Positions 13,124 through 24,600 of a stretch of DNA of 64,000 bases are shown here, in pieces. The position numbers were made by a program, and so were the translations under genes. Origin of the DNA: Camelus bactrianus (lineage: Eukaryota > Chordata > Mammalia > Artiodactyla > Camelidae). The stretch spans positions 26,641,001-26,705,000 of the forward strand of contig NC_133562.1 in NCBI RefSeq assembly GCF_048773025.1, written 5' to 3'. Each line of letters opens with the position of its first letter. The stretch's first letter is position 1. The notes under the pieces were generated by a model that saw only the letters and a list, made by a program, of their open reading frames with translations, was not told where the DNA came from and searched no databases.

Positions 13124-13746
13124 CAGCGGTCAGCAAGCTGACCTGTGGACCAAATCCAGCCTGCAAGTGACAAATGGGTTTAATGTGTTTAAAGAGCTGT
13201 AATAATAATAATAATAATGGAATACTACTCAGCCATAAAAAAGAAGGAAATAATGCCATCTGCAGCAACATAGATGGGCCCAGAGATTATCTATACTAAG
13301 TGAAGTAAGTCAAAGAAAAATATATGCTATCACTTATATATGGAATCTAAAATATGACAAGTGAACTTATTTATAAAACAGAAACAGGCTCACAGACATA
13401 GAAAACAAATTTATGGTTACCAAAGCAGAAAGGGAGAAATAAATTAGCAGTTCGGGATTTGCAGATACAAACTACTATATATAAAATAGATAAGCAGCAA
13501 GGTCCACTGCAGAGCAAGGGTACTATATTCAAAATCTTATCATAAACCATAATGGAAAAAAATATATATATATCTGAATCACTATGCTGTACACTAGAAA
13601 TTAACACAACACTGTAAATCAACTCTACTTCAATTAAAGAAAGAACTGTAAAAAAATAAAAAAGGAATATTTGACAGAGATGTATGTTCCCTGCCAGGTC
13701 TGAAATATTTACTATCTGGCCCTTTTCAGAAAGTTTGTCACCCCTC
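13124..13746 (-). mobile_element. MER5A-like hAT relic, split by an L1
   Basis: The left piece (13124-13200) begins CAGCGGTCAGCAAGCTG and continues GACCAAATCCAGCC. The right piece (about 13660-13746) reads AAATATTTACTATCTGGCCC, then AGAAAGTTTGTCACCCCT. These are the two ends of a MER5A non-autonomous DNA transposon in reverse orientation, with its terminal inverted repeats. A younger L1 3' end sits between them. Confidence 0.72.
13201..13655 (+). repeat. 5'-truncated L1 inserted in the MER5A relic
   Basis: The copy runs from ATGGAATACTACTCAGCC through AGATGGGCCCAGAGATTA and GAATCACTATGCTGTACAC to AACTCTACTTCAATTAAAG. This is the sense 3' end of a cetartiodactyl L1. The similar words AAAGAGCTGT before it and AAAGAACTGT after it look like a target-site duplication. 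A (TAA)n run marks its 5' edge. Confidence 0.82.
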
Positions 13747-13829
13747 ATAACTTTGGCAAAGAGCAAAGCAGCCAAGTATACAGCAGATCTTTCATGATCC
13801 TGCCCGGCTGCTCCTCAGCCCCCTCCGCC

Positions 13830-14650
13830 TGGCTCTCCCGGCTCTGAGCCCCCCTGGGACAGAACCATACCTGGCCCTGGTCCTCACGGTGCTCTGTCCT
13901 GTCGTCCGTCCGGGAAGGCCAGCTCCTGGCGACGATCGCTGACTCAGGCTTCCTAGGGAACTGCACCTCCGGAAACAGGGTACTTCGGCCGCCCCTCGCA
14001 AGTCTTTCCTTTCTTTACACCCATCGGGCCATGAATTCACAGGGGTGGGTTTCCGCGGGGCTTCTGCGAGGCTTCCGCGGGGCTGGCTCCTTCCCCTCGG
14101 CTCTCACGCCGCCCGCTTCTGGCCCGGGGCAGGCTGCCACCTCACCGGAGCCCTCTCCTGCTTCCCTCTTTCTCCGACCACTCCGCCAACACGAGTCAGG
14201 AAGCGCTTCCGCTCCGCGCGGCGGGAACCGGGCCCTCGTTCGTTCACAGCGATGCCAGCAGCGCGCTGGGTACCGCCGCCACCGCTTCGTGGTGCCGTTC
14301 GCGGGGCCTGCCTTTTCCAACAGTACCTATGCCCTCGAAGGCTCCAAGGCCCCTTTTCTTGTAACTCCGCGTGTATGGGGCCCCAGGAGCCACTCCACCT
14401 TTGCTAAAAGGCCTGGAGAACACACAGCGCGCACCGCTCCGCTTCCCCTCGGTGTAGATCCTTTCTGGAAGCCGCTGGAACAAGGCGGGGCGGGGGCGGG
14501 GGCGGGGGCGGGGGCGGGGCCCTCCCAGGAAGAGGGCGTGGCCACAGCGCCCGCCCCAAAGAAGGGGCGTGGCCACGGCCCCCGCTCCAAGGACCCCGGG
14601 TCAGGCTGCCCTCCGCGTCGCCTGAAGAAACGCAGCCACACGGCGCTGAC
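13830..14650 (+). promoter_or_regulatory. CpG island with GC-box array, candidate promoter
   Basis: CpG density rises sharply here after 13.8 kb of AT-rich DNA. The island holds a GC-box run at 14484-14521 built from repeated GGGGGC, which are Sp1/KLF-type sites. Two identical 12-base GGGCGTGGCCAC motifs follow at 14534 and 14565. No TATA box is evident. It lies 360 bases before the small tensin-3 exon at 15014 and on the 5' side of the gene, so it may drive an internal or main TNS3 transcript. I saw no clear splice donor within it, so the first exon is undefined. Several long open frames cross it only because stop codons are rare in GC-rich DNA. Confidence 0.6.
14484..14521 (+). repeat. GC-box microsatellite (GGGGGC)n
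   Basis: About six imperfect GGGGGC units in a row. Each can bind Sp1-family factors, and the G-runs on the + strand could fold as a G-quadruplex. It sits in the middle of the CpG island. Confidence 0.85.
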
Positions 14651-15013
14651 GGTGTTCCAGTTTCTCCCTGATGCCAAGGCACCTGTCTTGATTCTTTGGG
14701 GACATGCCATCATGTGCAGGCCAACGCTGCTGCTTCCTGCTGCCCAGATTCACCGCCCTTCTCCTCCAGGGACCCGATTCGGCCACCTGGAGCCCTGGAA
14801 AGGCTGGCGTGTCCGTAACCGCCCCCTGAGATCCCCACCTGCCGTGGGCGGCTGGGCTCTTGGGCACCACGTCCGTCTGCCCCTCCCTCTGTTGGCCTCG
14901 GTACCCTAAGCAGAGAACCTCCCTCGGACAGGACTTTTCCAAGGATGGGGAGTTCGGAGACGCAGGAAGGGCTGGGAACCGCTCAGCACCCCGTCTGTCT
15001 CTTTCTCTTGCAG

Positions 15014-15051
15014 CCTGCAAGTACGCCTGCCACAGGACATGTGAAGCCAAG
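15014..15051 (+). CDS. TNS3: Small upstream tensin-3 exon: second half of a C1 zinc finger
   Basis: A strong acceptor (pyrimidine tract, TCTCTTGCAG) precedes 38 bases that end at donor GTAAGC. Read from its third base, the exon gives CKYACHRTCEAK. This contains the CX4HX2C part of the C1 zinc-finger signature and resembles the end of the TNS2 C1 domain as I recall it (CKVATHRKCEAK). The exon ends in phase 0 and joins in frame to the exon at 32241. The first half of the finger (H, CX2C) would come from an exon further upstream, which I could not find; it may lie outside the window. The exon sits just 3' of a CpG island. Seen: motif and splice sites. Inferred: use in a long tensin-3 isoform. 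Confidence 0.65.
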
Positions 15052-15937
15052 GTAAGCGCCGCCCGGCTCCTGAGGGTCTGCTGGGGCCACCTGGCCGCGT
15101 TGGGCGGCGTCGCGGGGGGGGCGCTTTGGGCCGCGGCCACGGGCACGGCTGCTCGAGGCTTTCTGATATGGGTGTATCGTTTTCAGCCCAAGAATACGCC
15201 CAGGCGCGCTGAAATCCATGTTTTCGAATTATAGAAAAATAACTCCAAAGAATTTGGTTTCAGATAAGACTTCGGTCATTGTGTCCCGGCCGTGTGACAG
15301 CTTTTTCTCCACAACAAATGATCCCTTTTTTCTGATGCTTTTTGGGGCAGGGCGGGCGTGGGGACGAGGTCGAGGGCACGCGCCCGGCCTGGGGATTTTC
15401 TGGCCTCTTTTGAGGGTAGTTCAGAATTGGGCTGGGGTTTCGGGCTGTCACGGAGGTCTGGGGCCCTGGATCGGGCTGGGTGCCTGCGTTTGTGTCTTCT
15501 CCGGAGGGGTTCAGTTGCTCGGTTGAGTTGGGACTTAAGTTAGTAGGAATGAAGGTTCCTGGAGGTGGAATGTGCCTGGGCCACAGTGTCTGCACCGGCC
15601 AGGGGGTCCACGTACAATGTTACCCATCGATCGCCCCTGCTGACTGGCCAGCCCCACCTTTGTGGACCCCTCAGGGGTCCTGCAGGCTGTGCCTTGGGTG
15701 GAGGTCCAGGGAGATGGGGTTTTGGGGAGTGTGGGGATTTTGTCACTCCTGAGAATTTCCAGCTGGTCCTGGGGCTCCAAGCAGAAGGGGCGTACGTGTG
15801 CTGCAGGCTGGCTTGGTGACGAACCACGAGCTGGCTTCACATGCGTGTGTTCTCCGTGTGAGGACCAGGGTCCTGGCCCCTCCACACTCCCTGCCACGTG
15901 CACAGGCAGGAAGACGCACTCACGGGGGTCCCCGTAG

Positions 15938-16165
15938 TGCACACCCCCCACACACATGCACACCCGTGGACACGCACCCACCCACACGCACACCCGTGCA
16001 CACGCCCCCACACCCGTGCACACGCACCCACACACATGGACACCCGTGCACACGCACCCACATACATGGACACCTGTGCACACAGCCCCACACATGCACA
16101 CCCGTGCACACGCACCCACACACCAGCACGTGTGCACGCACACCCACAGACATGCACACGCAGAG
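15938..16165. repeat. CA-rich minisatellite, about 30-base unit
   Basis: At least four diverged units follow the pattern GTGCACACGCACCCACACA plus CATGGACACCC. Read on the minus strand it gives Cys/Val/Gly-rich open frames, which are a by-product of the repeat. Alternating purine-pyrimidine content makes Z-DNA possible. Confidence 0.85.
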
Positions 16166-16767
16166 TTGGAGAAACCAGAGGTGGGTCCAGCCCTGCTTTT
16201 TTCCAAGAAAGTGGTTAAATGACTTTTCCTGTGTAACTTTCCATTTTGGAGCGTTTGGGGCCCACACGGGAGTCGGGGAGGTGAGCTGGGCTCCGTGGGA
16301 CCCGTGGCCCAGACCCCATGCTGGCCCCCCACCTCTCCCGAGGTGTCATAGGATATGTGCTGTAGCCCGTCTGAGACCAGGCCCCACTGCAGGCGTTTCC
16401 AGTCTTGCTCTGGAGAAGCTTCCCCTTCTGTCTGAGGCTGGGCGCTCCCGCTCACATCCACCCCTGGCCTGACTGATTTCTGACCCGGCTCTCTTTGGGG
16501 TCTGCTTCGCCCACAAGTGCACTGTTCTCCATCCCCACTGTGTGCTTTACGCCTCACTGCTGGTGTCTAGGGGTGTGCCCTGGTGGGAGGGAGGACGTCC
16601 CCTTGGGGGAGGATTCTGAATTTCGGAGAGGGTTCCCCACCCCTTGTGAGGATTTAGCTGGGCTCCCAGCCCCCGGGGGTCTCTGTCCTGTGTAGCTCGT
16701 GGCTCCTCACCCGGGTGGGGAGGCTGAGGGGAGAGCCACCCCCAGGGACACAGCAAGATGTGTCATT

Positions 16768-16905
16768 CTGCATGTGTGTGCATGCATGTGCGTGTGTGGA
16801 CGTGTTTGTGCACGTGTGTGCATGCTCGGGCGTGCATGTGGATGTGTTTGTGCATGTGTGTGCATGCATGTGTGTGTGTGCGCGTGCTCGGGTGTGCCTG
16901 TGCGG
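16768..16905. repeat. TG-rich minisatellite, about 40-base unit
   Basis: Roughly three units begin GTGTGTGCATGC and most end GTGTTTGTGCA. The strand sense is opposite to the CA-rich array 600 bases upstream, so the two could pair as a loose inverted repeat. Confidence 0.85.
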
Positions 16906-17729
16906 GCCCCCACCTGTGACACTCTGGCCAGCCGGCAGCTCCGGACCTGCAGCTGCACACGGCACCGGCTCCTAAAAGGCAGCCCAGGACCAACGCCCCA
17001 GGGGATTGAATTCTTTGGTTCAAAGGAAATTCCAGGAGGCTCTCTTATCCTGGATCCTGGCATCGCGAGCCCCGTAACTGCAGTGTGCTTGGCTAGGTGA
17101 GCTTTTCTTCGTATTAGATCATGGTCGGGGGAAGCATATCCGTCCGTGTCCATTTTTTCGATAACGCGGCTTTGAATGGCAGGAGAGAGCGCCAAGCAGC
17201 GACAAAGGCCCTTCTGATTCCAGAACCGCAGCGCTGTTGCTGCTGGGCAGACGAGGGCCGTTAAATTCTCAGCCACCCCCGGAGGACGGGCGGTCAGGGG
17301 GCCGCTCAGTCTCCCAGGATCTGAGACGTGCTCTCCGACGGCTGGTCCCCGCTCACTGCGGGTGTGCACCTGACTGTGTGTGCCGGGTTTCTCTGGGGAC
17401 GCTTTGGTCAGGAACATGGGCTTCAGTCTAACATCTGGTCCGTCCACTTACTGACTCGGGGGTGGAGTGGCTGCGGGTCCCTCTTTCCTCCTCTGCGGCC
17501 CTGGGGAGGACCAGAGGGGAGGGCTCACTATGCGGAGCATGGGAACCTGCCAGTGTTGATGTCATGCCGACGCCACCAGGGCCACCGCCAGAGGCTCCCA
17601 GAGGGCCTGGATGGCCCCTGGGCGACGTGGGAGGAGAGGGTCCTCCTGCAGAAAAGGGGTCGGGAAGTGGGGCCGGGAGCTCGCATCAGGCCACTGTCTT
17701 CTGGGTATCGGGCCTCGTGTGTGATGAGG

Positions 17730-17885
17730 TGAGGCTGCATGGTCCATTCCAAGGGCACCAGGAGGCAGAGACCTGGGCTGCATCCCAGCAGGGCACTCGT
17801 CTGCTGGGGCGCATCCACTTCCCCGAGCCTCAGTTTCTTCGTGCATCAAATGGGTGCATGATCCTTCTGCAGTTCCCCTGAAGCA
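17730..17885 (+). repeat. MIR SINE
   Basis: CATCCACTTCCCCGAGCC, then TCAGTTTCTTCGTGCATC and AAATGGGTGCATGATCC, is the MIR core in sense direction. Confidence 0.68.
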
Positions 17886-18865
17886 GCTTGCTGTTAGCTG
17901 TTAGTGGCAGTGACTGTAATCCCTGAAGCTTTAAGGACGAGGAGTCACTCATGGGTGCCCGTCGGGGAGGCTGGAACTCTGGGGGTCTTGCTCGCTGGGG
18001 GGCCGTGCGCCTTCACGGCCACGTGTGCTCTTGGGGCATCGTGATTTGGCTTTTTCCTGGCCGCTGTTCGCTCCTGGTGAGAGGAAGAAGGAAGTGGGAG
18101 AAACCAAGCCGATTCAGGAAGGTGGACGATGGAGAGCGGACAGGAGGGCGGGGCTGCTGGCGGTGCCCTCAAGCTGTGACAGAGGAGGGTCCTTGCTGGG
18201 CCGCCCATCGCCCAGGCCCGTCCCTGCCCGGCCCCTGCTCTGAGAGGCATCCTGGGTTCAGTCTCAGAGGCTGCACAGACCCCCAGAAGTTCCTGCTACT
18301 GTCGGCCCCAGAGCTGGGAGCACGTGCCACTGGCTCAGAGGATGCACCTGGGCCCCTCTGTCCATCTGGGCTGCACAGCACGCCGGCCGGGCCCCTTTCT
18401 GGACCTGCTGTGATGGGCGCCTGGTCAGAGACACAGCCCAGGACCGACCATGAGTGCTGCCTGCTTGGTTTCAGGACGGGAGGGGCATCCCGTGCTCTGC
18501 CCAGGCCCCCTGGCTCCCGCGGGGGCCGCTCCCTTCTTCGTCCTCCCTGTGGCTTCACGTGGTGTCCCAGCTGGGGGCCGCCGCCCACTTCCACTTCATA
18601 CAGAAGGAGAAGTCTCTGCCCTGAGAAGGAGCATAGCACCCTGCCGCAGACCGCCACCCACTCTGCCTTTGCCAAGGACCCAGGGACCCACGTCACGCTG
18701 ATGGCTGATGCAGGAGCTGCAGTGACTTGGTCGGACAGGCCGTCTTCCAGATGGCATCTCTGTGCCAAGGGACGGATGAGGCCCAGAGCCGGCGACCTCC
18801 CCAGCACCAGCCACCACGCCTCGCCTGGGTGTCCACAGGTACCCACTGGCTTCAAGGACGGGTCT

Positions 18866-19412
18866 GTTTGGTTTTTAATTGAAGGATGGTGGATGACCAG
18901 TGTTGTGCTGGTTTCTGGTGTACAGCGTTCAGCACATGTGTATCTGTTCTTTTTCAGATTCTTTTCCATTATAGGCTATTGCGAGGTATTGAATACATTT
19001 CCCCGTGCTGTACAGTAGGACCATGTTGTTTATCTCTTTTATATACAGTAGTGTGTGTCTGCTAATTCCGAACTCCCAATTTATCCCTCCCCACCCTTTC
19101 CCCTTTGGTAACCACAAGTTTGTTTTCTGTGTCTGAGTCTGTTTCTGATTTATAAATAAGTTCATTTGTGTAATTTTTTTAGATCCTACATATGAGTGAT
19201 CTCATGTGGTATTTTTCTTTCTCTTTCTGGCTTACATCACTTAGAATGACAATCTCCAGGGCCATCCATGTTGCTGCAAATGGCATTATGTTGTCTTTTT
19301 TATGGCCGAGTAGTATTCCATTGTATAAATATACCACAGTTTCTTGTTGATGGACATTTAGGTTGTTTCCATGTCTTGGTTATTGTAAATGGTGCTGCAA
19401 TGAACATTTAAC
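18866..19412 (-). repeat. 5'-truncated L1, 3' end
   Basis: Antisense L1 3' UTR words appear: GGTTTCTGGTGTACAGCG, CCCCTTTGGTAACCACAAG, CTCCAGGGCCATCCATG, AGTATTCCATTGTATAAATA. The copy is fairly well preserved. It ends after GCTGCAATGAACATTTAAC. Confidence 0.88.
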
Positions 19413-20835
19413 TTACGACCTGTAAACATTAACTTATATGTCTGCTGGTTGACCTTTGTCTTCAGACGGCTCTTCTCCGTGTAAGAAGGTCAGTGGCTTC
19501 CCTTCTGGGGCTGCTGTGTCTATGGCCTGGTCGGTCACTGGATGAGATCCCGCAGTGACATGACCCACCCACTGTCACACGACTTCCAGATGCTGGCATT
19601 CAGGGGCGCTGGGTTTCTGAGTTCAGGTTTCTGCTGTTCCGGGTCGCTTTGGTGCTTTGCATCCCTCACGCATCGGCCACAGAGCTGACGTGAGTCTGTG
19701 TGTGAGCCTGGTGGAAGCCCCCAACCGTTGGGAGCTCCGGCTTGCTGCCAGTCTCCCTGGAACCCCCACCCGCAGGCTCGGGCCTGGGCTTCCCTGCGCT
19801 GCCCGGAAGGATGCCCCGAGGACCCAGGCGCCTGCCCGCCCCTCCCCGTGGCCCTGCTCACCTCATGTCTGTGATGTCTTCCCTGAGACCCCGGCCCTCC
19901 CCGGAGACACAGGCAGGAGAGCATGTCTCCCCAGCTCCCGGCAGCTCCCAGTCAGCTGGGCTGGGCCTGAGCTGCTGGGAATGTGAGTGTGGATGTCCAA
20001 CGGCCTCGCTGCTGGAGCCTGAGACAGCCCTGCACGAGGGAGCTGGGGCACTGAGCCCCATTCTCCTGCCCAGCCCTCCCATCCCTCGAGGCCCCAAGCC
20101 CACTAGCCAGCTCCGATCCGGGCAAAGCGCCCCCCTCTGCCCGCACTGAGCCTTCAGAGGCATCCGGTGCAGGAATGAACTGGTCTCATGGTGGGAGAGG
20201 GGTCTGCCTTTACCTCCCGCAGGATGTCGCCTGTGGCATTCCTTCTCCTGGGAACAAATGACCTGAGTGAGTAAAAAGGAACGAGGGAGTTTTCTCTAAG
20301 ACCCCTGGTCCCGCGAGCAGGGCGCCTGTGAGGGTCTGTGTGCACGACACCCTGGCCCCACGTCCACGGGCAGCCTGACAGCCTCGTGAAGCACAGTGGT
20401 GCCTGTGACCCAGCGGGTGGCTTTGGGGTGAGGAGATCGTGCAGCCCAATGTGGAGCCAGCAACTGGCCACTAACACATCTCAGAAGTGAGAGCCGTCAG
20501 CCACGTCCCTGAGGGTCATCCGTGACAGTCTGTCTGTGAGCACCACGGCCTCTCTGGGAGGTTGTCCTGTCCTTGCCCAGCCTCCAAGGAGGCCCGGGGC
20601 CCAGCCTCTGCGTCTCAGGAGTGTTCACCCCGCCCTCCCCTCCTCCCACTCCCCCCGTTAAGGGAGGAGCCGGTTAATGTCTAAAGTGCCCAGGTCAGCA
20701 ACGTTCCCAGATTTGCTGTGGGCCAGGCCCCAAGCTGGCTGCCAGGGCCGTGTGGGCTGCCGCCATCCGGGACCAAGCAGGGAGGTCAGTCTGGGTAGAG
20801 GTTCCGTTGATCCATGTGTGCATGCGTTTTCACAT
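19413..20835 (+). other. GC-rich intron, nothing recognised
   Basis: No repeat family or exon could be named. Open frames on both strands show no familiar protein. Confidence 0.4.
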
Positions 20836-20837
20836 TT

Positions 20838-21410
20838 GGCCATTTTTTTTTTAATGAATAGTTCTGTTTTAGGGCAGTTTCGGGGTCGCAGCAAAATCGA
20901 GGGGAGAGTACGAATTCAGGGACTCACCCGGAGCCCTCTTCCCACCGGCGTGCATGCAGGCATGGTGCCACTTGTTCAGCGACGCTCCAGCACTGCTGCC
21001 TTATGACTGACGGAGTCCGCGGTGCACACGGCGGCTCACTGTGTCGTTCGCCCCGTGGATCTGGACAAGCGTCCGATGACATGTACTCCCCGTTAGGGTC
21101 CCACAGAGAGCAGCTTCCCTGCGCTGCACGTCTTCGGATCACCGCCTGTTCCTCCGTCCTCCCCGACCCCTGGCAGCCCCTTTGCTGTCTCCATGGTTTT
21201 CCGTATAGTGGGAACCATGCCGCCGGCAGCCTTTTCGGACTGGCGTTTTTCTCTTAGCCACGTGCATCGAAGGTCCCTCCCTGTCTTCTTGTGACTTGAC
21301 CTTTCACTTCTCTTTACTGCTGAGTAATATCCCCCTGTCCGGAGGGACCGCAGTTTATTTATCCATCAGCCATGGAAGGACATCCCGGCTGATTCCCTGT
21401 CCTGTGTTTC
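20838..21410 (-). repeat. Ancient L1 (L1M-type) 3' region
   Basis: The text runs TTTTAGGGCAGTTTCGGGGT, GACAAGCGTCCGATGACATG, TTGCTGTCTCCATGGTTTTC, CCTTTTCGGACTGGCG, CTGAGTAATATCCCCCTGTC. These are GC-shifted versions of antisense words of old mammalian L1 3' ends. It is notable for how far GC drift has gone. Confidence 0.72.
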
Positions 21411-21509
21411 ATTTTCATAAGTTGTCACTGGGGTTGGAAGAGCCATTAAGCTCCCGTCCCTTTTCCTGTAAGACCGCTTTCCTGGTAGGCCGTCCCCACC
21501 CATCTTTTT

Positions 21510-21677
21510 TGATTTTTTTTTTCTTTAATTGTGTTCCACATTTTTATTTGTTTATTTTTGGTGAGGAAAGGTAATTAGGTTTGTCTGTTTATTCCTGGAG
21601 GAGGGGCTGGGGCTCGAACCCAGGGCCTCACGCATGCTGAGTGCGTGCTCTACCACTTGAAGTATACCCTACCCCTT
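21510..21677 (-). repeat. Camelid tRNA-derived SINE, copy 1
   Basis: On the minus strand a T/A-rich tail precedes a tRNA-like head. GGCTCGAACCCAGGGCCTC is the reversed B box and GTGCTCTACCACTTGAAGTA the reversed A box. It is camelid-type, in reverse orientation to TNS3. Confidence 0.88.
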
Positions 21678-24600
21678 TTTTGGCTTTTTAATTAGAAGAA
21701 AGTCACTCTGCACATTGCAACCCCGAAGCTGTTACCCCAAGGCCCAGAGTTTGGGGGCTGCCCCCACCACGTGAATTCCTACCAGCAGAGGCCATGGCCC
21801 GTGCGCGGGGGCTGCTCGGGAGGTCAGCACGCCTCGTGCAGCCGTGCCAGGGAAGTGCTAGTTTTCTGTAAACACAGCGGCTTCCTTTGTGCAGAAATTT
21901 GTGTTTTTAAAACCATGAGTCATCTGGGCCCGAGCTGGGGCGTCGGTCTGGGCCTTGGGTCTGCCTTAGGCTCGGAGGCGGCCAGCTGGACAGGTCCCCC
22001 GGGGACCGGCTGGCTCTGCTGTCGGTGGCCGCGGGTCCCCATTCTCGATGCCCGTCTCAGGGGCCTTGCTGGGCACCAGGCAGGCTGGTGGCACCGCGTC
22101 TGCCATTTCACAGGAGGAGACAGAGGCTGACGTGGAGGCCGGCATGGATGTGGTCGCGTCATTGAAAGTCTCGCCCCCCCATGACTGATTCGCTCCCCAG
22201 TGCAGCCCACGTCTAAGTGATGTTTATGTAGGATTCACCAGCCTGCCCCCAGAAGAGCCCAGAAGGGAATTCTAATCTTTTGAAATACATTCATTTTAAG
22301 TAAATCATAGAATATAAAAACCTGCCCTGTTTTCCCCAAATCGTCACTTTTTGTTCCACATTGTGGAGTGGGTGGCCCACGAGGCAGGGCCCACGCAGAC
22401 CCAAGGTAGACCTGCACTCACCTGCCGCCCGGCAGCCTCCTTACCTGGGGAACAGGAGGCAGTGGGACAGCCTGGGCCACCACACGTCCAGACGCACTCT
22501 GCTATTTACACATGGGAGGCGCCCTGGGAACCAACTTTTGGGCCACATCCTTCCCACTCCTGGAGCCACGTGTGTCACACATTCTTACTGGAGAGGCCAT
22601 CCCTGAGGGGAGGGGCACCTGGGCCTGGGGGCTTCTTACGTTGCTCAAAACAGCGTCTGAAATTCTGGGAACACGCGTTTCTCCGCGTTCACTGGAGCCG
22701 GCTCCGTGCTCCAGATGTTTGATAAACCCCTCGACCATGGGTCCTGGGACCCTTTGTCACAGTGGTCTGCTCCTGGGCCTGACTCAGGCCCTTGGTCAGT
22801 CCCAGCGGGGTTTTAGTTCCGTCAGCTTTTTTTGCAGTCATAACACAGTTGGATGCTAGACACATGGTGTCTCCAGGTGAGCCTTGGAGAGCTGCGGTCA
22901 TTTAAATGTGTACATTCTGGAAGGTTCCTTCCAGCACCGTCATCTTTGGCCAGGCACCTTGTGGTCCTTTATAGGGAGACCAAGGACCAGGGCCCTGTCC
23001 CTGCCCCCACCCCATCCCGAGGACCTGGGGGGACAGGATGAATGGTAACAGCAGTGTTTTGAGAGATATTTTAAACAAAGTGATTCCAGTTTTCTCTGGG
23101 ACCTGCCTTGGGCACAGGGGACCCAGTTTCCCGGGAGATGGTCAGACACAGGTGAGCTGGCTCGCTGAGGCCGGAGGCGGGGAGCAGAGGGGCACCTGCC
23201 TGCGGGGCATCGGGAGGGCTGTCCCACCTGACCCACGTGGCCGGGCTTTGGGGTCAGAGTAAGGGCAGCAGGACCACGAGGCCCCTCGATTCAAAGCAGA
23301 TGTCCCTCTGGTGACATGTCAAACGCGTGTCCTGGTGGGTCAGGCGGTGAGGCAGGAGCCGGGCCGAGACAGGCCCCTGCAGCCCTGAAACGTGCTGTGG
23401 GCGGGGCACCTGCCACTGCCGTGTAAACAAAAACAGGACGACGCCCTCGGCCGTGATTATCTGCCCTGCTGCCTGTCAGAGACGGGGCTCCCTGTGCATG
23501 GAACCCTGTCTCAAGTGGTTGTTTCTCTCCCTGCAGCTGCGCTCTTATGGGGGAACAGAAGTAGTAAACGGGCATGTCCATGTGTGGCTGTTGGAAGCTG
23601 CCCCTCAAGCCAGGGGACCCCTGGGGAAGGACCCCCGGGACTGGGTCTGGGTTCTGATGGCCCCGTGGTAGCTCGTGACTCTGGTGGTCCCCCTACAGCT
23701 AAGAGGATGGCAGCGAGTCCCTGCCTGTCCCCGGGTCTGGCAGGGTTTTGTGTCTTCTGCTATCCGCAGATCGGTCCTCCCGGCCCCTCCTCCCCCCTGG
23801 GCCATCTGTTCTGGAGTCGGGCCTGCAGTCCCTGGTGGTTTGGGGGTGGTGAGGTCATGACACGTCCTGTCCGGGAGAGGGGGTTCCAGCTGGGTCGTGG
23901 TCTCTGAGGTCCCCCCTCTGCTGCCCTTTCCCTCTGTTGTCTCCCAAGTGTTACATTCAAGCTGGGAGGGGTGACAGAACCCTGTGCCAATGTCAGTGTC
24001 CCCTGTCCCCCATGGGGAGGACAGGCTCATGGGCTGTGGGACCTCTGCTCTGCAGGCCTCATGCTCAGGGCACTGGCTTTGGAGCCATCCGCACAGCTCT
24101 GGACACCCGGTGCCTCGTGTCAGACCCCCTCCCCACCACATGTGTCCGTGTGCACCCCCGCCACCTTGGGGGGCCCCCCCACCAATGTCAGGACCGTGGC
24201 TGGACACACGGGGGTTTCATGGGGTCTGTGGGCTCCCTCATGCCTCCTGTTTGAAGTTACTTGTAGTTGGAGGAGAGGAAGATTTCTAACCAAGCTGCTG
24301 GCGGTGCTTCTGCGAGGCTGCTTGTACAGGCTGGGTTTCAGCTGAAAAAGCCCCGGTTTCTCCTTCTTTCAGCTCCATTTTGAGCAGCAGGATGACAGTA
24401 GTCAGCCACGCATTGGAGTCCCCGCCTCCACATTTTAATTTGCAGAGTTAAACTCCAGTCTCGCCCTGCGCTTTCTTTTCTCTCCAGCGAAGCTGTTTAT
24501 TTTGAGCAGGGATTCAGGATGTGCCCACTTCTGTTTTCCGTCAGGCACAGAAATAGCTCCTAGGGGCCCCTCTGTCCCCTCGGGGTCCCGTCAGTGTGTC

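Larger units (their letters stand above)
15052..18860 (+). other. GC-rich TNS3 intron, first part
   Basis: It holds two alternating purine-pyrimidine arrays (15938-16165 and 16768-16905) and a MIR near 17730-17885. I found no further exon with both a coding match and good splice sites. The many long open frames on both strands reflect low stop-codon frequency in GC-rich DNA. Confidence 0.45.

Noticed and set aside
14031-14909. 292-codon + strand open frame across the CpG island
   Set aside because: GC-rich DNA has few stop codons. Overlapping frames on both strands are equally long, there is no known domain, and it includes the (GGGGGC)n run.
14860-15051. Unspliced first exon reading into CKYACHRTCEAK from an ATG at 14860
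   Set aside because: The upstream peptide has no C1 character, and a strong pyrimidine tract with CAG just before 15014 points to a spliced internal exon.
15535-16557. 340-codon minus-strand frame with Cys/Val/Gly repeats
   Set aside because: The repeats are the translation of the CA-rich minisatellite at 15938-16165. No homologue is recognised and other frames are open too.
17951-19018. 355-codon + strand frame
   Set aside because: It runs from unique intron into an antisense L1 tail and has no domain or splice support.
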